DNA of 16,825 nt, from contig QMRV01000044.1 in assembly GCA_003649445.1 (NCBI GenBank), positions 1-16,825 on the forward strand, written 5' to 3'. Made by a program: the position numbers and the translations under genes. The notes beneath the pieces are model-generated. The model was not told where the DNA came from and did not search any database. It was given only the letters and a program-made list of their open reading frames with translations. This document shows positions 6,718 through 14,279 of this stretch, one piece after another. Source of the DNA: Thermoprotei archaeon (GTDB lineage Archaea > Thermoproteota > Thermoprotei > Thermofilales > B15-G2). How positions within the stretch are numbered: position 1 is the stretch's first letter; each line of letters starts with the position of its first letter.

Positions 6718-7014
6718 ATGGAGTTCTGCCCTAATTGTGGTAAAGTTCTTTATCCCCAGAGGAAGGGAGGAAAAACTGTGTTAGTATGTAGAGCATGCGG
6801 CTATACTGTTGAAGTGACACGCTCCAACAAAAAATCTATGACAATGGTGTACCATGTCAGCGAAGAAATGCACACTAGGACATCAGTTATAGAGAAGAAG
6901 GAAGAAGACAAGGAGAAAAAAGAAGCCGAGAGAGAACTCGTGCAAGAGCTCTACAAGGAAATATTCTCTGAAACATACCTTGAGTCAGAAGGAGAAAGTT
7001 TGGGAGAAGATTAA
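6718..7014 (+). CDS. TFS/RpoM-like N-terminal zinc-ribbon protein lacking the C-terminal ribbon
   Basis: A 98-aa protein. Residues 1-30 are an Rpo9/TFS-type zinc ribbon: FCPNCG (C4, C7), the LYPQRK turn, then LVCRACGY (C24, C27). In the transcript-cleavage factor TFS this N-ribbon binds RNA polymerase and a second, C-terminal ribbon carries the catalytic Asp-Glu. Here residues 31-98 instead form a charged Lys/Glu helix (KKEEDKEKKEAERELVQE) with an acidic tail, and no further cysteine pairs. It therefore cannot be a standard cleavage factor; it may be a polymerase-associated paralogue. The ATG at 6718 is preferred over GTG at 6709 because AGGTG sits six bases upstream and MEFCPNCG matches family starts. 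ABCE1 follows after 13 bases. Confidence 0.75.
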   Translation: MEFCPNCGKVLYPQRKGGKTVLVCRACGYTVEVTRSNKKSMTMVYHVSEEMHTRTSVIEKKEEDKEKKEAERELVQELYKEIFSETYLESEGESLGED

Positions 7015-7027
7015 TTTTGTTTCTTCT

Positions 7028-8842
7028 ATGGTACGGATAGCTGTAGTAGATAAGACTCTCTGCAAGCCGAAGCGCTGTAACAAAGAGTGCTATAGATTCT
7101 GCCCCAAAGTAAGGGCTGGAGACCAGACTATAGAGTTCGGCGAAGACGGAAAACCTATTATTCACGAAGAACTATGCGCAGGCTGCGGCATCTGCGTTAA
7201 AAAGTGTCCATTTAAAGCAATAAAAATAGTTAATCTGCCCGACGAATACGAAAAGTTTTGTGTACACAGATATGGACCCAATGGATTCAAGCTATACAGA
7301 CTCCCTCTTCCGCGCCCTGGTAAAGCGCTAGGACTTATAGGTGCAAACGGCATAGGTAAAACCACGGCCATTAGAATCCTCGCCGGAGAAATTCTCCCTA
7401 ACCTAGGGAAAGTAGACTCTCCTCCTAAGCCTTCCGAAATACTAAAAGCCTTCAGGGGCAGCGAGCTCTTCGAGTACTTTACAAAAATTTTCGACAAGAA
7501 ACTCAGAGTAGTGCATAAGCCACAATACATAGACAAAATCCCGAAGTACGTTAAGGGGACCGTCGAAGATATCTTAAGAAATATCGATGAAAAAAGTTCT
7601 CTAAACGAAGTAATAAAGACTCTTGGACTCGAGTACATAAGGAAGAGAGAAGTAAAATACTTGAGTGGAGGCGAGCTTCAGCGCCTAGCTATCGCAGCCT
7701 CTCTTCTGAGAGAAGCCGACATTTATGTATTCGACGAACCTTCTAGCTATCTAGATGTAAGCGAGAGAATCAGAGTAGCGAAAGCCATTAGACGTCTTCT
7801 TACTGAGGAAAAGTACGTAATAGTCGTCGAGCACGACCTAGCCGTCTTAGACTACGTAGCAGACTACGTCTGCATACTCTACGGCGTGCCTGGAGCCTAC
7901 GGAATAGTGTCTCTTCCTAAAGGCGTCCGAACGGGAATAAACGCGTTTCTCCAAGGCTATTTAAGAGACGAAAACATGAGGATTAGAGAAGAGCCTATAG
8001 TATTTCACCTAAAACCTCCTGAGAGAAGTTTCCCTAAAGAAGACCTAGCCCTCCACTGGTCTGACCTAAAAATATCTTTAGACGAATTCGAGCTACACGT
8101 AGAAGAAGGAGAAGCCTACAGAGGAGAAGTAGTAGGAATACTGGGGCCCAACGGCATAGGGAAAACAACTTTCGTAAAAACTCTTGCGGGAATAATTAAG
8201 CCGAAAGAAGGCTCAATAGAGGCCTACACAGAGCTCTCGCTCAGCTACAAGCCACAGTACCTCTCCGAAATAAAATTCGAGGGAACTGTATCAGAGTATC
8301 TAGAGGAAGCCAAGGGCACTACACTTTCTTCAAAAGATTTAACAGACATAGTGAGACCTCTGCGTCTAGAAAAACTGCTAGACAGAGACCTCTCTTCACT
8401 ATCGGGCGGAGAACTACAGGCAGCCGCTATAGCCGCGTGCCTACTCAAAGACGCAGACATATATCTACTAGACGAGCCCATGGCCTACTTAGACGTCGAG
8501 CAGAGATTCAGCACAGCCCGCTTAATTAAGAGAATAGCTGAAGAAAAGAAAGTCGCTGTCTTCGTAGTAGAGCACGACATAATCGCTCAAGACTTCCTCT
8601 CTTCATCAGTAATGGTGTTTGAAGGCGAGAGAGGCAAAAGAGGCTACGCACACAGACCCATGGGTCTGAGAGAGGGAATGAACCTGTTTCTCAAAAACCT
8701 CGATATAACATTCAGACGCGACCTCCAGACAGGAAGACCTAGAATAAACAAAGAGGGCTCTTGGCTAGATCGCTACCAGAAAACGGTCCTCAAAGAGTAT
8801 TATTATGTGCCGGAGAAAGAAGAAGAGGAGGAAGAGGAGTAG
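7028..8842 (+). CDS. ABCE1 ribosome-recycling ATPase (RNase L inhibitor homologue)
   Basis: A 604-aa protein that splits ribosomes after termination. The N-terminal iron-sulfur domain has eight cysteines (C12, C17, C21, C25, C50, C53, C56, C60) for two [4Fe-4S] clusters. NBD1 has Walker A GANGIGKTT (105-113), the hinge-type signature LSGGELQRLAIA and Walker B IYVFDEPSSYLD. NBD2 has GPNGIGKTT (about 372-380), LSGGELQAAAIA and IYLLDEPMAYLD. The C-terminal hinge region (around PMGLREGMN) is present. It ends in a run of seven Glu after EK, an unusual acidic tail. The ATG at 7028 begins the conserved MVRIAVVDKTLC; an upstream in-frame ATG at 6980 would overlap the previous gene and adds unconserved residues. 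The stop codon directly abuts the 3' end of the convergent tRNA-Lys gene. Confidence 0.97.
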   Translation: MVRIAVVDKTLCKPKRCNKECYRFCPKVRAGDQTIEFGEDGKPIIHEELCAGCGICVKKCPFKAIKIVNLPDEYEKFCVHRYGPNGFKLYRLPLPRPGKALGLIGANGIGKTTAIRILAGEILPNLGKVDSPPKPSEILKAFRGSELFEYFTKIFDKKLRVVHKPQYIDKIPKYVKGTVEDILRNIDEKSSLNEVIKTLGLEYIRKREVKYLSGGELQRLAIAASLLREADIYVFDEPSSYLDVSERIRVAKAIRRLLTEEKYVIVVEHDLAVLDYVADYVCILYGVPGAYGIVSLPKGVRTGINAFLQGYLRDENMRIREEPIVFHLKPPERSFPKEDLALHWSDLKISLDEFELHVEEGEAYRGEVVGILGPNGIGKTTFVKTLAGIIKPKEGSIEAYTELSLSYKPQYLSEIKFEGTVSEYLEEAKGTTLSSKDLTDIVRPLRLEKLLDRDLSSLSGGELQAAAIAACLLKDADIYLLDEPMAYLDVEQRFSTARLIKRIAEEKKVAVFVVEHDIIAQDFLSSSVMVFEGERGKRGYAHRPMGLREGMNLFLKNLDITFRRDLQTGRPRINKEGSWLDRYQKTVLKEYYYVPEKEEEEEEE

Positions 8843-8936
8843 CGGGCCCGGCGGGATTTGAACCCGCGACCCCCGGGTCGCCCCGGGCTCAGAGTCCTTA
8901 AGAGCCCGGTGCTCTACCAGGCTAAGCTACGGGCCC
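8843..8936 (-). tRNA. tRNA-Lys(CTT) with a 20-nt intron
   Basis: Acceptor GGGCCCG/CGGGCCC, D stem GCTT/GAGC, anticodon stem CCGGG/CCCGG, loop CTCTTAA with anticodon CTT (8900-8902), variable GGGTC, T arm GCGGG-TTCAAAT-CCCGC, and discriminator G73. Mature length is 74 nt with no encoded CCA. The fold only closes if 20 nt (8879-8898) between A37 and A38 are removed, the canonical archaeal intron site. Exons are 8899-8936 and 8843-8878. G73 fits archaeal lysine tRNA. Confidence 0.93.
8879..8898 (-). other. tRNA-Lys intron (canonical 37/38)
   Basis: The intron reads AGGACTCTGAGCCCGGGGCG on the minus strand. Its GAGCCCGG can pair with CCGGGCTC of the 5' exon, covering the 5' anticodon stem and part of the loop, as expected for a precursor that presents a bulge-helix-bulge to the splicing endonuclease. 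Boundaries are deduced from the tRNA fold. Confidence 0.8.
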
Positions 8937-8983
8937 AGAACAATCCACCACAACTCTCATTTAAGGTTTTCTATTTTAGCGAT

Positions 8984-9265
8984 TTAAAGACCCTTAACTA
9001 TACTTTTTACATCTTTAACCGACATTTCTTTTTTACTGCCCTTATAGAAAAGAATTACTCTCTTCACCTTAAACCTGGCTAAAACTTCTCCCGGAGGAAG
9101 AGAGCCGAAAGCCTCACTCCAAGAGACTCTCCGGCCAGTCTTGTCTTCAGCGTGAATATACCTGTCTACAACTAAGTCATACCTGCCTTCGAGCTCAAAA
9201 ACTATTCTAGCTTCGTTTTTCCGAGCCCAGAGAGACAACTTCATTAAATCGCTCTGAGTAATCAC
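8984..9265 (-). CDS. Conserved-looking 93-aa protein of unknown function, co-transcribed with polB
   Basis: I do not recognise the family. It is a basic protein (rich in Lys/Arg) with LWARKNEARIVFELEGRYD near the N-terminus, a central HAEDKTGRRVSWSEAFGS, and ARFKVKRVILFYKGSKKE, which suggests alternating beta strands of a small single domain. No signal peptide, membrane segment or cysteine pair. GTG start at 9265, five bases after the polB stop; an internal ATG at residue 8 is an alternative. The tight linkage suggests a role linked to the polymerase. Sulfolobus PolB1 has small accessory subunits (PBP1, PBP2), so an accessory subunit is one hypothesis, but I cannot show homology. Confidence 0.7.
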   Translation of the reverse strand: MITQSDLMKLSLWARKNEARIVFELEGRYDLVVDRYIHAEDKTGRRVSWSEAFGSLPPGEVLARFKVKRVILFYKGSKKEMSVKDVKSIVKGL

Positions 9266-9270
9266 AGTAT

Positions 9271-11859
9271 TTAAGCGAAGAACTCTGTTAAATGCATATC
9301 TCCTGTTATCTCATCAAATGATATACCTAAAGCCTCTAGAATCTGCTCGCAGCTTGTCCTAATATGCGCCAAGTACTTTTCCTCGTCTATCTCATCTATT
9401 CTCGCGAGCTGCAAAGCTTTCACCCCGTCGTGCCCTCTGACTTTAACAAAGCTTATTACATCGCCTACATCAATATTCTTGCCTACAGCCATAAGCTGCC
9501 TCGCGGCTTTAACATGCTGTGGAGTATTTTTGGTGTACTGATCAGGGTGTTTTGAAAGAGTCACTTTAATAGATAACTCATTCAAAGGTATTTGCCTCTT
9601 CTTCAGCTTTATATACGTGTCTTTCGTAATTTCCTTAACAGCGTCAATAGCCTTCTCGAGGTCCTCCAGAGTCTCTATTTTCGCGAGCTCATCGACTATC
9701 TCGTTGAACAACTTTTTAATAAACTCCGGCGTGTTTCTCTTCTTACCAACTAAACCCTTTATGTCGACTTTTCCTCCATCTTTAAGAACTCCGAGGTAGT
9801 TTTTCTTGCGGCCACTAAAAGCCACGAACTTATACTCCTTATCTACGTCAAGGTCGATTCCCAGCTCTTCGTCAACCCACTCAAATAGCTCTTTAAGCTT
9901 GTTTCTATCGGGCATCCAGAGAAAAAGGCTGTCCGTGTCACCGTAGAGCACAGTCAAGCCGAGCTCGAGAGCTTTGAGTATGCTCCTCGAGATCGCGTGC
10001 CTTCCTAAGGCAGTAGTGCTTTCTGCCACAGGCGGACAATATAGAGGAAATGTTTCCGCACCGAATACTCCGTAACTCGCGTTAATAAATACTTTGAGCG
10101 CACTCTGAATCACTTTATATCTAACTCTCTCTTCTAGAGGAATATTCTTGTCTTTCGAGAGAGGCTTGAAGACATAGACTCTCAGATCTCTCAAGAAGCC
10201 TACTACTTTAGACGAAATACCTACTTTCTTCTTGCAGACCCAGTGATTTGTGCCAGGTATAATGTTGTCTCGGCACTCGGGATGTGGACAGCGGACTGTC
10301 TCATAGGACAAGTTCCACTTCTTGATTACAGAGGGGTACAGAGAGGCGAAGTCTACTACGACTACGTCAAAAAAGACTCCAGGAACAGGTGTAATAACTA
10401 TTGCTCCAAGGTATTTCTTTCCCTTTATAATAGCTTTTGTCACTACCTGGCCTTTGAGTCTCTGCAAGTCGTCGGGCTCCGGTATTAAATAGTTTTTCTT
10501 TCTGTGCTCGAAATACATCATGTTCTTTATCCAGTTAGAGACACCGCTCCTCGTGAGATCGTCCATAGGGAGCTTAGCTATTCTCATCAAGAGAATTATC
10601 AAGTTCATAGTGAGGTCGTCGTTAAACGTCGTCAGCCTGAGAGTCAAGTCGGCGTCTCTGAAACAGTACTTCGCGAGCTCGCTATAATCGAGCTCACTTA
10701 TAGGCTTAAGCAAGTGTATTTTACCTACACCTAACAGCGCTTCGGCAATAGAGTCTAGTGTTTTTGATTCCTTATAGGCTCCTCCAAAAGCGTAGTTCTG
10801 TATAGCTTTATTGAAGAAAAACTTGTAAAGATCAATGTGTATGCTCACAGGAATCCTCGCCTCGTTCTGTGTAAGCACTATCGGTATTTCTTCTCTACTA
10901 AAGCCGAGCTTCAGCGCTCTGTGGAAAAGATACCGAAGGTCAAAGTTATCGCCGTTGAAAGTAAGCACCACAGGATACTTCGTCAGAATTCTGAAGACCT
11001 CTTTTAGAAGCTCTCTTTCGCTCTCGTAGAACTCTACTTTATAGTCTCCATTTACTAATATCTCTTGAGTTCTTCCGTCAGCGAACTCTCTTTTAAGTAA
11101 GAGTACTTTCTTCAAGCCATCTGTAGCCGAAATAGCTACTGCTATTACTTCGTAGAGAGCATCGCTGGGATTAGGCACTCTGTCCGGCTGAGGACTGAAG
11201 ACCTCGATGTCCATCGCCACTCTCTCTATCTTGGGGATATCTGAGAGTAGCAGCTCACACCACTCTTTGATCTCGTCTCTCAGCTTCTCAGGATAGTATC
11301 TCGCTACCTTGTCTACCAAGTCTTCGGGAACATGAGGCTTGATCGGCTCTATTTTTCCATTCCTGACACGGTAAATCATTCCCGGAATGAGCCTCCTATC
11401 GTAAATGTAGCACAGGTGATATCTTATTCTAGCCTCCCACACTCTCCCCTTCAATATCTCTCTAATAGAGTCCTTGCGGCCACCTATAGCCAAAGGATCC
11501 TTGGCGATAATTTTAGTCAACACTACTTCGCGGTCCCTAATTAAATCATATTTAGACACAACTTCAAAGTGATCAAAGCCCCTGTGCCTAACTACCTCAG
11601 GGTAGTTTTTAACAAGTTCTTCGGGAGACACATCCGAAAGACAGTAGGGCTTATGACCTGTATTGTCATACCAGAAATACATTTTCTTATTCTCATAGTC
11701 ATAGAGCTTCAGAAGCGCCTTCCCTTGCTCACCATCATATGTGACAGAGAGCAAGAGACAAGGACCAGTATTATACGCTACCTCAGCCTTAAAACGAGTC
11801 CCAGCCTCAACTTTCTCCTCAAACTCCTCTACCTCCAAAACCTCTTCCTCCCCCACCAT
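9271..11859 (-). CDS. Family B replicative DNA polymerase, PolB1/Dpo1 type
   Basis: An 862-aa polymerase close in length to Sulfolobus Dpo1 (882 aa). The N-terminal YDNTGHKPY (residues 64-72) is a PolB1 hallmark. Proofreading exonuclease residues are intact: Exo I D217/E219 (MDIEVFSP), Exo II around FNGDNFDLRY (301-310), Exo III Y398-D402. Polymerase motif A DFASLYPS (D503), motif B KVFINASYGVFG (589-600) and motif C YGDTDS (D641, D643) are all present, so it should be active. A Cys/His cluster at about 524-542 (RCPHPEC to HWVC) may bind metal. The N-terminus is an acidic Glu-rich segment (about residues 4-18). ATG at 11857-11859. Followed after five bases by the 93-aa unknown gene, probably as one transcript. 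Confidence 0.96.
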   Translation of the reverse strand: MVGEEEVLEVEEFEEKVEAGTRFKAEVAYNTGPCLLLSVTYDGEQGKALLKLYDYENKKMYFWYDNTGHKPYCLSDVSPEELVKNYPEVVRHRGFDHFEVVSKYDLIRDREVVLTKIIAKDPLAIGGRKDSIREILKGRVWEARIRYHLCYIYDRRLIPGMIYRVRNGKIEPIKPHVPEDLVDKVARYYPEKLRDEIKEWCELLLSDIPKIERVAMDIEVFSPQPDRVPNPSDALYEVIAVAISATDGLKKVLLLKREFADGRTQEILVNGDYKVEFYESERELLKEVFRILTKYPVVLTFNGDNFDLRYLFHRALKLGFSREEIPIVLTQNEARIPVSIHIDLYKFFFNKAIQNYAFGGAYKESKTLDSIAEALLGVGKIHLLKPISELDYSELAKYCFRDADLTLRLTTFNDDLTMNLIILLMRIAKLPMDDLTRSGVSNWIKNMMYFEHRKKNYLIPEPDDLQRLKGQVVTKAIIKGKKYLGAIVITPVPGVFFDVVVVDFASLYPSVIKKWNLSYETVRCPHPECRDNIIPGTNHWVCKKKVGISSKVVGFLRDLRVYVFKPLSKDKNIPLEERVRYKVIQSALKVFINASYGVFGAETFPLYCPPVAESTTALGRHAISRSILKALELGLTVLYGDTDSLFLWMPDRNKLKELFEWVDEELGIDLDVDKEYKFVAFSGRKKNYLGVLKDGGKVDIKGLVGKKRNTPEFIKKLFNEIVDELAKIETLEDLEKAIDAVKEITKDTYIKLKKRQIPLNELSIKVTLSKHPDQYTKNTPQHVKAARQLMAVGKNIDVGDVISFVKVRGHDGVKALQLARIDEIDEEKYLAHIRTSCEQILEALGISFDEITGDMHLTEFFA

Positions 11860-11928
11860 TACGCTATATCACACAAACAGCAAACCTATTAACTTAACTC
11901 AAATACTCAAAAACTATTACTACAGCAA

Positions 11929-11938
11929 CTATATTACT
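11929..11938 (+). promoter_or_regulatory. TATA box of tRNA-Arg
   Basis: AACTATATTA is centred about 27 bp before the first base of the tRNA at 11961, the spacing expected for an archaeal tRNA promoter. Confidence 0.5.
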
Positions 11939-11960
11939 CTCCTAGTACAAATTAACAGCA

Positions 11961-12035
11961 GGGCCCGTAGCTCAGCCAGGATAGAGCGGCGGCCTCCGGA
12001 GCCGCAGGACCCGGGTTCAAATCCCGGCGGGCCCG
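11961..12035 (+). tRNA. tRNA-Arg(CCG)
   Basis: Acceptor GGGCCCG/CGGGCCC, D stem GCTC/GAGC, anticodon stem GCGGC/GCCGC, loop CTCCGGA with anticodon CCG (11996-11998), variable AGGAC, T arm CCGGG-TTCAAAT-CCCGG, and discriminator G. 75 nt, no intron, no encoded CCA. All stems pair perfectly. Confidence 0.95.
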
Positions 12036-12392
12036 CTATTACAATGCCTGTGATGTAGGAAATAAATGTATAGATCGATGAGTGTAGCTTTGCAATTACT
12101 CCAAATTCTTGGCGCTTTTCTTGGTGATTCTAATTTACGTAAATGATAACCTATACTATTGGAGAGAGTTAAGAGGCTTCATAGCTATAATATTATGTGG
12201 TAGAGAGTTATGCCTAGCGATGCTATAAAAAGCTGTTTTGATTAAAACTAGCCCTAGAACATGGGTCTTAAAACCAAATTTAATAATATTAATATTATTG
12301 GCAATATCTACAATAAGTAGCTGTTTCTCGCAATAAATTGACTAACAAATATAAATGCTAGTTGTGTTAACAATATTGATGTTTCATATAAT
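12036..12392. other. AT-rich intergenic region, no gene seen
   Basis: Stop codons are frequent in all frames and I see no recognisable protein or RNA. It contains a perfect 18-bp AT palindrome at 12282-12299. The right end is the 3' flank of the TetR gene. Confidence 0.6.
12282..12299. repeat. Perfect 18-bp AT palindrome
   Basis: AATAATATTAATATTATT is its own reverse complement. It lies in the AT-rich spacer downstream of both tRNA-Arg and the TetR gene. A weak terminator hairpin or a chance product of AT-richness are both possible. Confidence 0.5.
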
Positions 12393-12956
12393 TCAAGACT
12401 CCCTCACATTTTTAAATCCGGCTATTGTTATATTTACTAAGTTCTTTATAAAAACTTCTTCATTCACATCCTTAGGTTTTCTGAGTATATAGCACATTAA
12501 TCCTCCGAAGAATGCTCTTAAAGCGACTTTTCCCTTAATCGAAGACCTACCAAATACTTTTTCTGCTACTTTACTGATTTTTTCTTCGCACAAACTGTTT
12601 ATTTCTTTAGCTATTTCTTCATATAGTGATTCTAAAGCCATTGTATGTAAAAGAAGATTCCGTTGGACTGGATCCCTGTATTTTTTCATATAGCCTTTCC
12701 CAATACACTCAAGTATTTTTTCACCAGATAATCCCGATTCCAGACATGAATCAATAATTTCTAGCGGAAGACTTCGTTTAGCAACTTCTATAATTAGTTC
12801 TCGTTTGCTCCTAAAATACCAGAACACTAGACCCTTAGAAACTCCGGCTTCCTTAGCTATGAGATGTATTGGTGCCTTGAAAAAACCATATCTTGAGAAA
12901 ACCTTCATTGCAGCTAATATAATTCTCTCCCTCATAAGCTCCTTATTTTTAATCAT
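12393..12956 (-). CDS. TetR-family transcriptional regulator
   Basis: A 187-aa protein. The N-terminal TetR helix-turn-helix is clear: ERIILAAMKVFSRYGF, then IAKEAGVSKGLVFWYFRSKRELI at about residues 33-55. The C-terminal 130 residues are the helical ligand-binding and dimerisation domain, too divergent to name a ligand. The start codon ATG at 12954-12956 overlaps, as ATGA, the stop of the reconstructed upstream transporter, so the two genes form one operon with translational coupling. TetR proteins of this layout usually repress their own operon, and several TTGACC-type half-sites lie at the operon promoter. The transporter it would control is frameshifted in this sequence. Confidence 0.9.
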   Translation of the reverse strand: MIKNKELMRERIILAAMKVFSRYGFFKAPIHLIAKEAGVSKGLVFWYFRSKRELIIEVAKRSLPLEIIDSCLESGLSGEKILECIGKGYMKKYRDPVQRNLLLHTMALESLYEEIAKEINSLCEEKISKVAEKVFGRSSIKGKVALRAFFGGLMCYILRKPKDVNEEVFIKNLVNITIAGFKNVRES

Positions 12957-14058
12957 TGCTCACCGCCCTTCTCTTCAAGCATTCTTTTTACAATATGTGC
13001 TGCTGAAATATACAATATTGCTATTAGAGGCTGTATAGCTGGAATTAATACTGCTGGAATGGCTGCAGTTGGACCTATAGCTAGGACTGTCATGGTTGTC
13101 GCGACACTTTGATCTTAGTTAGAGAAATGAATGTCATGGCCATATGATCTCTATACCTTATACTCAATATCTTACTAGCAATTATGAGAACCAATATAAT
13201 TGCTGTGTAAATTACCAACTGTGCTGAGATAACATATAATGCTAGACTTGGGTTTGATATGAGTAATCTAGCTTTATTCGCTATTAGAACCCCTATTAAT
13301 ACTAGCATGAAAGTTATCGTCCATATAGATAAATACGGCTTTATTATTTTCATTATTTTATTCTCTAAACATTCTTTTACTCCTTTATCTTCGGCATCTA
13401 ATATGTTTCCCCCTGTGCATTCAAGCTCTCCTTTAGAAGCTCGTGCTAGCTTCTCAGCCTTTCTCCTTACGGAGTAGTACCTTACTACCTGTCCGAGAAT
13501 TAGTGGGAATAGAAGAGCTACTACAACTGATTCAATTAGAACTGTTATCGGCAAACTTATGTGAACACTCTGCGCATATAAAGCTATATATGTTGGCGCG
13601 GCAAATAATGCCATAAGTACACTTAGAATAACTAGAACTGTCGCAAGCTCTATATTACCTCCAGCGAGCATAACATAAGCTACTGAAGCACTAGATACAG
13701 GTACGGAATTAGCAGCAATATAGCCGACACCAATAACCCTATTACCTATATGGCTTGCAAATAGCATTGCAAGTAATGGCGTAATGATAAATATTACAAC
13801 TATCGCGACTCCTACTTCCTTTAGCTTAAATCGCAGCTCTTTGCCCATCTTCTCGGACCGCAACTGTATCATCGATGGAAGATGAGTCCCTATAGCGAGA
13901 AAAAGTATTACATTCTTAATAGTTTCTTTATGAGTCTTAAAGTAACCTGCATTACAGTATCCAATAGGAAGAGCAATTAGGATTACAAGTATTACATAGA
14001 CTACTAGATATTTTTTTAAGATGAGTAGCTATTCTTGCTGAATCCACTATGTTGACCA
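12953..14058 (-). pseudogene. SBF/ACR3-type membrane transporter disrupted by a single frameshift
   Basis: Two overlapping reading frames together make one transporter of about 368 aa of the bile-acid/arsenite permease superfamily. The first (GTG 14058 to TGA 13090) contains eight or so hydrophobic helices and the signature VPVSSASVAYVMLAGGN. It ends in FISLTK followed by a short nonsense tail. The other frame, from about 13111, continues as QSVATTMTVLAIGPTAAIPA and a last helix to the TGA at 12953-12955. Adding one A in AAGATC (13111-13116) gives the family-like junction TKNQSVATTM. The start at 14058 lies upstream of the ATG at 13872; the upstream frame encodes the missing first helix (YLVVYVILVILIALPIG), and a TATA box lies 27 bp before it. 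GTG at 14046 is an alternative start. No conserved ACR3 cysteine is seen in the fourth-helix region, so arsenite is not assured as the substrate. Confidence 0.8.
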
Positions 14059-14066
14059 CCGGGTCA
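14053..14066. promoter_or_regulatory. Inverted repeat at the transporter-tetR start, candidate operator
   Basis: TGACC-accg-GGTCA is a perfect 5-bp inverted repeat spanning the predicted transcription start and GTG start. The same TTGACC half-site recurs on the other side of the TATA box (as GGTCAA at 14113-14118). A TetR dimer bound here would block the start site. Inferred from position and symmetry. Confidence 0.45.
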
Positions 14067-14081
14067 GAAACAGTTAAAACC

Positions 14082-14089
14082 TATATAAA
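14082..14089 (-). promoter_or_regulatory. TATA box of the transporter-tetR operon
   Basis: On the minus strand TTTATATA is centred about 27 bp before the GTG at 14058, which predicts a leaderless transcript. This supports the extended N-terminus of the transporter. Confidence 0.6.
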
Positions 14090-14095
14090 CTTACC

Positions 14096-14122
14096 GGTTA
14101 GTCAATCCAATTGGTCAATTGA
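14096..14122. repeat. Clustered TTGAC-type half-sites and palindromes upstream of the TATA box
   Basis: The stretch contains GTCAAT at 14101-14106 and again at 14114-14119, the palindrome CCAATTGG at 14107-14114 and the palindrome TCAATTGA at 14115-14122. Together with the 14053-14066 repeat this brackets the TATA box. It may be a second operator. Confidence 0.4.
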
Positions 14123-14279
14123 AACCTTTTCGAAAATAACGAAACCTGATAGCTGATTACATTATTAAACCAGTGAGAAAACAATCGAAAATGCTTTTGT
14201 ATGCCTAGCACACATTTCTAAGTAAAATATTTATAGAATGGTAAGAAAAATGAAACACATAAAAATATTATAGCTATTA

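Noticed and set aside
8843..12035. tRNA-flanked element between tRNA-Lys and tRNA-Arg with similar 3' ends
   Set aside because: The shared GGGCCCG acceptor and TTCAAAT sequences are ordinary tRNA homology; the enclosed genes (polB) are core, and there is no integrase.
11569..12058. Plus-strand open frames over the start of polB and tRNA-Arg
   Set aside because: They are antisense to the clearly coding polB N-terminus, and one runs through the tRNA; no family features.
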